A DNA stretch of 12,657 nucleotides, taken from Bacteroidota bacterium (GTDB lineage: Bacteria > Bacteroidota > Bacteroidia > B-17B0 > Aurantibacillaceae). A model generated the notes under the pieces. The model did no database searches, was not told the DNA's origin, and saw only the letters and a program-made list of their open reading frames with translations. Shown here piece by piece: positions 7,864 to 12,657 of the stretch (positions are counted from its first letter, which is position 1; each line of letters begins with the position of its first letter). The position numbers and the translations under genes were made by a program. The stretch lies in the NCBI GenBank assembly GCA_025360565.1, contig JANYBY010000322.1:1-12657 (forward strand), read 5' to 3'.

Positions 7864-8816
7864 CAGTAATTGCAAATCTTTTTATACAATTCTATTTTTG
7901 AAGCCTGTTCTTCAAATGAACACAAGTCTTTAAAATTTCCTTCCAAGAAATTTTTAAGCTGTAAATACAAGCCTGGTTTAAATTTTTCGTCTAATGAATA
8001 ATCGATATCTTCATGCATGTTAACAGCAACACTGTTAATTTTTTGTACTTGTAATTTTTCAAGAGGTTTAAAAATTAATCGATGGTTATTGGTTAAAATT
8101 TCTACCGACCATCTTCCGGCCGACTGCCAGTTGGAATGATAAGAAAAGAGCGCATTTTTATCAGTAACACCTGCTCCCGTAAAAATAGCAGAGGTAGGAT
8201 GCCAATCGGTTTTTCCGGAAGTATGACAAGTAATTTCTGTTGGTAAACCTCCTAAATAAAAAGCCAGGTCGGTAACATGAGAGGAGTTAGCGAGAAAAAG
8301 ATATTGTTTTTCCACCGGATCGCAATCAAGTTTTTCAATAACATTTGCCCATTCTGTAAATTCAAAATGAAAGGAGGAAACGCCACCATCCTGTAATATA
8401 ATTTCCTGAGCTTTTAAAACACTTGCTAAAAACCTGCGGTTATATGCGATAAAAAGGGAGGGTTTAAATTTTAAATAGCAAGGTTTTAATATGTCTATTT
8501 CTGCAGGTTCTGCTATACCGGGCTTTTCTACCAGAATATTTTTAATTCCGCTTTCAATTATTAATTTGGTATTAGCACATAAACTAACAACGTTTGATGC
8601 AACAATTGCGTGTGTATAGCCATTTAATTTAGCCGCATTAAATTCAAGCCCTTTGTCGTAAACATTTACGGTAGGGAATTTTTCGCGAAAGCGTTGGGAG
8701 TTTTCGGCTCGTCTCCCAATTACATCGAATGGTATGGTTAAAAAGTTTAAAACCTTGGCATACTCTAGTGCCATATTTCCGGTTCCAATTAAAACTAGTT
8801 TTATGTTATTGGACAT
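7863..8816 (-). CDS. Gfo/Idh/MocA-family oxidoreductase, second of a tandem pair
   Basis: This 317-residue protein has a Rossmann motif IGTGNMA (10-16), a canonical VEKPG motif (96-100), AYNRRF (124-129) and HVTD (H180, D183), so cofactor and catalytic landmarks are complete. It is more typical of the family than the preceding gene, and the two differ markedly in sequence, so this does not look like a recent duplication. The start codon lies inside the preceding gene (16-base overlap). The TGA stop shares a base with the ATG of the downstream transferase (TGATG). It likely acts in the cytoplasm on a nucleotide sugar or a nonulosonic-acid precursor. Related genes occur in amidated-sugar and legionaminic loci, but I cannot name the step. 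A role interconverting keto and hydroxyl forms together with its tandem partner is inference. Confidence 0.88.
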   Translation of the reverse strand: MSNNIKLVLIGTGNMALEYAKVLNFLTIPFDVIGRRAENSQRFREKFPTVNVYDKGLEFNAAKLNGYTHAIVASNVVSLCANTKLIIESGIKNILVEKPGIAEPAEIDILKPCYLKFKPSLFIAYNRRFLASVLKAQEIILQDGGVSSFHFEFTEWANVIEKLDCDPVEKQYLFLANSSHVTDLAFYLGGLPTEITCHTSGKTDWHPTSAIFTGAGVTDKNALFSYHSNWQSAGRWSVEILTNNHRLIFKPLEKLQVQKINSVAVNMHEDIDYSLDEKFKPGLYLQLKNFLEGNFKDLCSFEEQASKIELYKKICNY

Positions 8817-9748
8817 AATGTTGTTGTTGTATGTGTTAAACCAAAAACGGGATTAAAAGCATTAAAAAATTCGTTATGAATTAAAAAAAGTTCTTGAACT
8901 GAAGGTAGCCGGCAATCCCCGTTTAAAATATCGGATATTATTACAGAAGTTAATCGGCTGGTGGGGATAATTTCGAAATCAATTTTTTTTACGCCTTCCG
9001 GTGAAAAACAATAGCCGGCTTGAGAGTTTTCGTAAAGAATAAATTCAAAATCATTCACGGTTATTTGTACAACGACACCACCTTCAAAACTAGGATTAGC
9101 TAGGATATTTAAATTCCCGACTTTAGAACCTTGTAGTGAAAACGCCCCAACTAATTCTTTGTAATTATTCCCCCTTCGGTTTGGTTTTGAAGATAAGTGC
9201 AAATCTGTTTTTTGTATTTTAATCTCTTGTCCCGAGATGTAGGAATAAATATCTGCATAATGTATCGAATTGCAAGTGAGGCCGAAATCCCCGGCAATAA
9301 TATTCATTTTGAAATTCGAAACTTCAGATCGATCATATAAATTCTTTATTTCATTATAGGCGTTAAAATAACGATTTGGTAAATTGCAGAAAGTGGAGCA
9401 ATTATTTTCTTCAAGCAGTTTAATTATTTCAATAAATTGAGATTTGGATTGAAACAGTATTTTTTCAATAATAAAAATTTTAATTCCTTGAAGAATAAGT
9501 GTTTTAATAATTTCGTAACGGGGTTCAGAGGATGTTGCCAATATAGCAATATCGAATTTGCCTTTTATTTTTTCGAGAGAATTGTAATATTCAACCTGAT
9601 CTTTTGATGCACCAATACGCTCTAGATTAGTTAAATAAATTTCCTCCGAGGATTCAACAACAGAAACCTTTTCGGCAGTTTTTGCAGTTAGAATTGATTG
9701 AGTGTGGCGGCAGCCCATACCTCCGAATCCTACTATTAGTATATTCAT
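8801..9748 (-). CDS. Gfo/Idh/MocA-family oxidoreductase, first of a tandem pair
   Basis: This 315-residue NAD(P)-dependent sugar oxidoreductase has an N-terminal Rossmann domain with VGFGGMG (6-12). The cofactor-site segment IIEKILF (93-99) stands where family members usually read 'EKP', so Glu and Lys are kept but proline is lost. The segment CNLPNRYFNAY (121-131) corresponds to the common 'NxRRFxPxY' stretch. The catalytic-type pair HYAD (H163, D166) is present in the C-terminal alpha/beta domain. It probably oxidises or reduces a hydroxyl or keto group of a nucleotide sugar or free sugar acid; the substrate cannot be read from sequence. It overlaps the next oxidoreductase by 16 bases, which implies coordinated translation and perhaps a joint two-step reaction. 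No signal peptide is visible, so it is cytoplasmic. The ATG at 9748 follows a purine-poor A/T leader. Confidence 0.86.
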   Translation of the reverse strand: MNILIVGFGGMGCRHTQSILTAKTAEKVSVVESSEEIYLTNLERIGASKDQVEYYNSLEKIKGKFDIAILATSSEPRYEIIKTLILQGIKIFIIEKILFQSKSQFIEIIKLLEENNCSTFCNLPNRYFNAYNEIKNLYDRSEVSNFKMNIIAGDFGLTCNSIHYADIYSYISGQEIKIQKTDLHLSSKPNRRGNNYKELVGAFSLQGSKVGNLNILANPSFEGGVVVQITVNDFEFILYENSQAGYCFSPEGVKKIDFEIIPTSRLTSVIISDILNGDCRLPSVQELFLIHNEFFNAFNPVFGLTHTTTTLCPIT

Positions 9749-9778
9749 TTAATTATTTTTTATTGAAATTAAATATAT
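9749..9778. other. 30-base AT-rich spacer, the longest gap between genes
   Basis: This spacer lies between the first amidotransferase and the first oxidoreductase. It is nearly pure A/T apart from one C/G pair. I see no hairpin followed by a T-run, no repeat, and no convincing Bacteroidota-type promoter (TTG near -33 with TAnnTTTG near -7). It most likely serves only as an unstructured A-rich leader for the downstream start codon. Confidence 0.6.
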
Positions 9779-10936
9779 TCAATCAACTTTTTTTTTGAGC
9801 TTCCATTTCCCGTCTACTTTTTCCCAGAGGTGGGGCGATCTCCAGCTATCAATAACTTCCCAAAAATATTCTTCGGTAATATCACAATACTCTAAAAATG
9901 TTTTGAAATATTTTTCAGGAAACTCACCATCAAATTTATTAACAAGCGCAACGCCTTCTTCTCGTGTAATGTGACCATCTCGCACTTCGTGAGCCGTGTC
10001 TGACGTGCAACGGCCCAAACCAAATTTAATGAAAGCTAAATAATAATGAAATCCATCAATTTTATCGTCTAATGATGCATACTTTGAATAGGTTCCTTCA
10101 CTTCTTACAGGGTTTGCCTGAAAGCCGGTATGCTCTGAACAATAGTAATAATTTTCTTGTGGAGTCCACTTTTTATAATAGCCGTAAAAGTGAATTTCGG
10201 TACCTAATTTTTCGAGCGCCTCGTTGGAGGGAGCCATGTATGGCACAAGATCAGGCTCTTTAATCCCATATTTCACCAGATCTTCGGGGCCTAAACCTGA
10301 AAAATAATGTGTTTTGTGATCTGACTTGTAATCTCTTGTTGGTTTAAATGCATTTTTCATATCTCCGCCATATTCTACCTCGCCATTTTCTCCATACATG
10401 ATAAGTGGAATTTGATATCTCACAGCCGTTTGCATTGGGAAATTTGTTTGTCCGTATATGAATGGCTGAAATGGATCTCCTAATATTTCGAAAGATAATT
10501 TGGTTAGCATTTTGTGAGTTTTACCGGGCGGCGTCCCCAAAATATTTGCAAGATCTCCAACACGTATCATATTTTGTAAATTTTGAAAACCAATATCGGT
10601 ATATAAGTGAGGAGCCCAGGTAACTGTTAATGGATTCATTCCGTACTTATGCTTTAATTCGTGGGCGATATAAGCTGCGTCTTTTCCACCGCTACAGGGA
10701 ACAATTACATCGTAGGAGCCATCGTTTCTTTTAAATCTGTTCAATAGTTGAATTAACTCGTCTTCTCTTTTCTTCCAATCAATTTCATTTTTTTTAAATT
10801 CTGCATATTGACAGGCCGAACAAACTCCTTCAGCGTTAAATGTTATTCTGGGCCTTTGATTTGATATGGTACATTTTGTACAGTAAACTACTTCAGTAGG
10901 TAATTTGTATCTGTCTTGAGTGTTTTTAGGATCCAT
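9779..10936 (-). CDS. N-acetyl sugar amidotransferase, PtmG/LegZ-like subtype
   Basis: This 385-residue member of the WbpG/PseA/WbuX amidotransferase family uses ATP and ammonia to convert a sugar N-acetyl group to acetamidino. The N-terminus carries two CxxC pairs (C19/C22 and C39/C42), a likely zinc site. The PP-loop ATP pyrophosphatase motif is CSGGKDAAY (81-89); the aspartate of SGGxD is kept, but the usual following serine is alanine. The stretch LTVTWAPHLYTD and the later QTNFPMQTAVRY resemble, from memory, the PtmG-like enzymes of legionaminic-acid loci rather than WbpG itself. Directly upstream are hisH and hisF, three and about 660 bases away, so this enzyme has the most obvious ammonia supply. 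A 30-base AT-rich gap follows it, the widest in the window. The family is secure; the exact substrate is inference. Confidence 0.88.
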   Translation of the reverse strand: MDPKNTQDRYKLPTEVVYCTKCTISNQRPRITFNAEGVCSACQYAEFKKNEIDWKKREDELIQLLNRFKRNDGSYDVIVPCSGGKDAAYIAHELKHKYGMNPLTVTWAPHLYTDIGFQNLQNMIRVGDLANILGTPPGKTHKMLTKLSFEILGDPFQPFIYGQTNFPMQTAVRYQIPLIMYGENGEVEYGGDMKNAFKPTRDYKSDHKTHYFSGLGPEDLVKYGIKEPDLVPYMAPSNEALEKLGTEIHFYGYYKKWTPQENYYYCSEHTGFQANPVRSEGTYSKYASLDDKIDGFHYYLAFIKFGLGRCTSDTAHEVRDGHITREEGVALVNKFDGEFPEKYFKTFLEYCDITEEYFWEVIDSWRSPHLWEKVDGKWKLKKKVD

Positions 10937-10939
10937 TTT

Positions 10940-11593
10940 TTATACTATTAAATTTTTAAAATTATCGTATATTTTTAATCCAATTTCTCCGCTTTTTTCC
11001 GGATGAAACTGCATTGCCGAAACGTTTTTGTTGTGAATGGCCGAACAATATTCAAAGTCGTTGTAATTCGTTATGGTTAAAATATCGGAGCGATCAATTG
11101 GCTGCGCATAAAATGAATGTATAAAATACATAAACTCTTTATCCTTAATACCTTTTAAAGCAGTAGTTCCCCAATCAACATTTTCAGGCTTTTCAATTTG
11201 ATTCCATGCGATCTGGGGAACCCTCATCTTTTTATTTCTAAATTCTTTTGGAAACTTTTTAATAACTCCCGGTACAATTCCCAAACCCTTTTTAGCACCA
11301 AACTCTTCACTTTCTTCAAATAATAATTGCATGCCTAAACAAACTCCTAAAAATGGTTTTCCGGTAGCAATAAAATCTTTTATTGGTTCAGCCAGATCTA
11401 ATTTATTTAAATTGTCCATGGCATCGCCAAAAGCACCAACGCCCGGTAAAATAATAGCGCTCGCATTTTCAATCTCTCTTTTATCAAACGAAAGAATTGT
11501 TTCTAAACCAACTTTGTTACAAGCATGCTTAACGCTAAATAGATTGCCTAATTCATAATCAACGATTACCACTTGTTTTAAATTCACAGTCAT
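10940..11593 (-). CDS. hisH: HisH-like glutamine amidotransferase subunit
   Basis: This class I glutamine amidotransferase of 217 residues hydrolyses glutamine and delivers ammonia to its HisF partner. The nucleophile elbow is GVCLGMQ (C85), the oxyanion strand is PGVGAFG (50-56), and the catalytic His and Glu are in QFHPEKSG (H197, E199), so the triad is complete. The segment that in histidine-pathway HisH reads roughly 'VPHMGWN' is here VPQIAWN (125-131), a change at the HisF-facing region. This fits a homologue working in sugar modification rather than histidine synthesis. It starts two bases after the hisF stop, and the amidotransferase gene follows three bases after its own stop. That tight hisF-hisH-amidotransferase order matches known sugar-amidation loci. 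There is no Shine-Dalgarno sequence, and expression probably depends on readthrough and reinitiation within the operon. Confidence 0.94.
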   Translation of the reverse strand: MTVNLKQVVIVDYELGNLFSVKHACNKVGLETILSFDKREIENASAIILPGVGAFGDAMDNLNKLDLAEPIKDFIATGKPFLGVCLGMQLLFEESEEFGAKKGLGIVPGVIKKFPKEFRNKKMRVPQIAWNQIEKPENVDWGTTALKGIKDKEFMYFIHSFYAQPIDRSDILTITNYNDFEYCSAIHNKNVSAMQFHPEKSGEIGLKIYDNFKNLIV

Positions 11594-11595
11594 AT

Positions 11596-12441
11596 TTAAT
11601 TCCTTGTCAGGATCCCCTTCGAAGCAATTGCAGTTTTGATTTCCTGAATGGTAAGGGCTTCAATTTTTGAATATTTTTTACCGCTTTTTAAAAACTCTAA
11701 ATTGCCTTCTTCCAATTTATCTTTTTGTGATTGAAATTGGGTGATAGCTTTGTAGTGTAATATCGACGAAATTGCGACAGCCGAAACATCATTTTTTAAT
11801 ACTTCCTCAAAGTCTGATAGTTTACCGGCACCTCCGTGAGCAATAACCGGAACTGAAACGGCATCTGCAACACTTTTAATTAACTCGGTGTCAAAACCTA
11901 TACCGGTTCCTTCTCTGTCAACAGAAGTAATTACTATTTCGCCTGCCCCTAATTCTTCTCCCCGTTTGGCCCATTCTACAACTTCTAATCCTGTATATTC
12001 TCGTCCATTATCAATGTATGCAAAATATTTCCCGTCAGGTTGCTTAATTGCCTCTATAGCCAACACTATTGTGGAAGAGCCGAATTTTGAAGCGGCTTTC
12101 TTAATAAAATCCGGATTTTTTATAGCAGCCGTATTGATAGAAACTTTGTCGGCCCCTGCTCTTAATACACTTTTTATATTATCCAAATTTCTAATGCCTC
12201 CACCAACTGTGAGTGGAATAAAAAGTTCTTTTGCAGTTCGGCTTATAATGTCTTGCAAACTATTTCTTTCGTATAAACTGGCAACAACGTCCATAAACAT
12301 TAATTCATCGGCTCCATTCTCGTAATAATAGCGAGCAAAATCTTCGGGTTTACCCAATACTCTAAGTCCCTCCAAATGAATACCCTTTACCAGATTTGGA
12401 CCTTTAATATCTAAACGAGGAATTATTCTTGTTGCGATCAT
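11596..12441 (-). CDS. hisF: HisF-like (beta/alpha)8 synthase subunit of a sugar-amidation system
   Basis: This 281-residue HisF homologue is longer than the usual 250 to 258. Canonical HisF takes ammonia from HisH to make imidazole glycerol phosphate; homologues beside WbpG/PseA-type enzymes are thought to supply ammonia for amidating N-acetyl sugars. Visible landmarks are RIIPRLDIKG (R5, D11), GADELMFMD (E46, D51), PLTVGGGI (76-83), ADKVSIN (K99) and ITSVDREGT (171-179). The ammonia-gate residues R5, E46 and K99 are kept. The second catalytic aspartate is glutamate (AIEA, E130), and the DRD motif reads DRE (E177). About 25 to 30 extra residues lie between SSILHY and the final helix. The start overlaps the preceding small ORF by four bases, and hisH follows two bases after the stop. 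A role in histidine synthesis is unlikely because no other his gene is here and the next gene is an amidotransferase. Confidence 0.93.
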   Translation of the reverse strand: MIATRIIPRLDIKGPNLVKGIHLEGLRVLGKPEDFARYYYENGADELMFMDVVASLYERNSLQDIISRTAKELFIPLTVGGGIRNLDNIKSVLRAGADKVSINTAAIKNPDFIKKAASKFGSSTIVLAIEAIKQPDGKYFAYIDNGREYTGLEVVEWAKRGEELGAGEIVITSVDREGTGIGFDTELIKSVADAVSVPVIAHGGAGKLSDFEEVLKNDVSAVAISSILHYKAITQFQSQKDKLEEGNLEFLKSGKKYSKIEALTIQEIKTAIASKGILTRN

Positions 12442-12578
12442 TTTATTTTTTTAGCGGAATTGCTGTGTGCACGCGAATTATCAACTATATTTTTTACTAT
12501 TATTGAGCCCGCTGAAAAGAACACATCAACCACTTCTATGTGTTGATCTGAATAACATATAGGCACAACTTCTTTCAT
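12438..12578 (-). pseudogene. 46-codon ORF: internally deleted NeuD/PglD-like sugar O-acyltransferase remnant
   Basis: This ORF of 46 codons runs from an ATG overlapping the upstream stop (TAATG) to a TGA overlapping the hisF start (ATGA). Its N-terminal part, MKEVVPICYSDQHIEVVDVF, follows the opening of NeuD/PglD proteins, which typically read like 'MKxVVIIGxxGHAxVVxD', but the glycines and histidine of the loop are replaced (CYSDQ). From residue 23 it changes directly to SIIVKNIVDNS and ends with NSAKKIK. This matches the tail of left-handed beta-helix acetyltransferases, typically 'GSVVVKNIPDNSxAxGNPAKKIK'. About 150 to 180 residues of nucleotide-binding domain and hexapeptide repeats are therefore missing, apparently in frame. 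It cannot be an active acyltransferase. It could be a decayed gene kept only because it couples translation of epimerase and hisF, or a genuine micropeptide of unknown role. The homology is judged by eye. Confidence 0.68.
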
Positions 12579-12657
12579 TAGTTAATTTTAATTTTTTTTA
12601 AAACGGAAATTATTTTATCTGCCGTTTTTCCGTTGCCATATATATTTTTGGTTCCAG
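12578..12657 (-). CDS. Probable UDP-GlcNAc 2-epimerase (WecB/NeuC type), C-terminal end only
   Basis: Only the last 25 codons and the stop lie in the window; the rest is beyond the right edge. The readable frame contains NIYGNGKTADKI and then a short lysine-rich helix before TAA. The pattern 'YGxGKxxxKI' followed by a terminal helix is what I know from the C-terminus of UDP-N-acetylglucosamine 2-epimerases, which invert C2 of UDP-GlcNAc (WecB) or release ManNAc or its diamino analogue (NeuC/LegG type). The stop codon shares one base with the start of the next ORF (TAATG). The neighbouring NeuD-like remnant and amidation genes make a NeuC/LegG role more attractive than a WecB role, but that is inference from context. 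With so little sequence, another GT-B-fold protein cannot be excluded. Confidence 0.6.
   Translation of the reverse strand, partial: GTKNIYGNGKTADKIISVLKKIKIN

Noticed and set aside
7864..7875. TTG start giving four extra residues for the 504-residue transferase
   Set aside because: It lies inside the preceding gene. The ATG in the TGATG overlap is the standard coupled arrangement and precedes the likely first helix.
7863..9748. The two oxidoreductases as a recent gene duplication
   Set aside because: They share family motifs but little else by eye, including a different residue after the EK pair, so an old divergence or separate acquisition is more likely.
9749..9778. Internal promoter or terminator in the 30-base AT-rich spacer
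   Set aside because: There is no hairpin, no T-run after a stem, and no recognisable promoter boxes; A/T content alone is not evidence in this background.
11888..12325. Plus-strand open frame of 145 codons opposite hisF
   Set aside because: It is the antisense shadow of a strongly conserved hisF frame. It has no recognisable motif, and no other plus-strand gene is present.
11596..12441. HisF and HisH as part of a histidine biosynthesis operon
   Set aside because: No other his gene is adjacent, the next gene is a sugar amidotransferase, and both proteins have non-canonical residues at functional sites.

Overview
The window is one unbroken stretch of a surface-polysaccharide or glycan biosynthesis locus. 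All genes are on the minus strand, so the biological order runs from position 12657 down to 1. The DNA is clearly AT-rich. No start codon has a convincing Shine-Dalgarno sequence; starts follow A/T-rich leaders or overlap the preceding stop codon. The protein families (WbqC, PIG-L, MBOAT plus SGNH, WbpG/PtmG-type amidotransferases) suit a low-GC Bacteroidota member. That assignment is inference: no rRNA, tRNA or housekeeping gene is present to confirm it.

Layout in transcription order. (1) The window opens with the last residues of a probable UDP-GlcNAc 2-epimerase of the WecB/NeuC type. (2) Next is a 46-codon ORF (12578 to 12438) that looks like a NeuD/PglD-type sugar O-acyltransferase whose middle has been lost, with both ends still in frame and coupled to its neighbours. 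(3) An amidation module follows: HisF-like, HisH-like and an N-acetyl-sugar amidotransferase. (4) Two Gfo/Idh/MocA oxidoreductases overlap each other. (5) A 504-residue protein is a probable GT-B transferase of the capsule/sialyltransferase-like kind. (6) A second, different amidotransferase follows. (7) An MBOAT O-acyltransferase and a membrane-anchored SGNH hydrolase-fold protein form a probable O-acetylation pair. (8) A GT4-type glycosyltransferase follows. (9) A PIG-L deacetylase, a WbqC-family protein and the start of a SAM methyltransferase close the window.

How they work together (inference). The epimerase remnant and the NeuD-like remnant point to a ManNAc-derived or nonulosonic-acid (sialic/legionaminic-like) pathway. 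HisH would release ammonia from glutamine and pass it through the HisF barrel. The amidotransferases would use that ammonia to turn an N-acetyl group into an acetamidino group. The oxidoreductases, PIG-L, WbqC and methyltransferase would tailor the sugars, the two transferases would build the repeat unit, and MBOAT/SGNH would O-acetylate it at the envelope.

Junctions range from a 16-base overlap to a 30-base gap, so the window reads as an interior part of one operon. I see no convincing promoter, terminator, RNA gene, insertion sequence or CRISPR array, and there is no gene-free stretch of 300 bases. The features most worth a second look are the internally deleted NeuD-like minigene, two amidotransferase subtypes sharing one HisH/HisF pair, the altered catalytic residues of HisF, and an A11 tract early in the methyltransferase.
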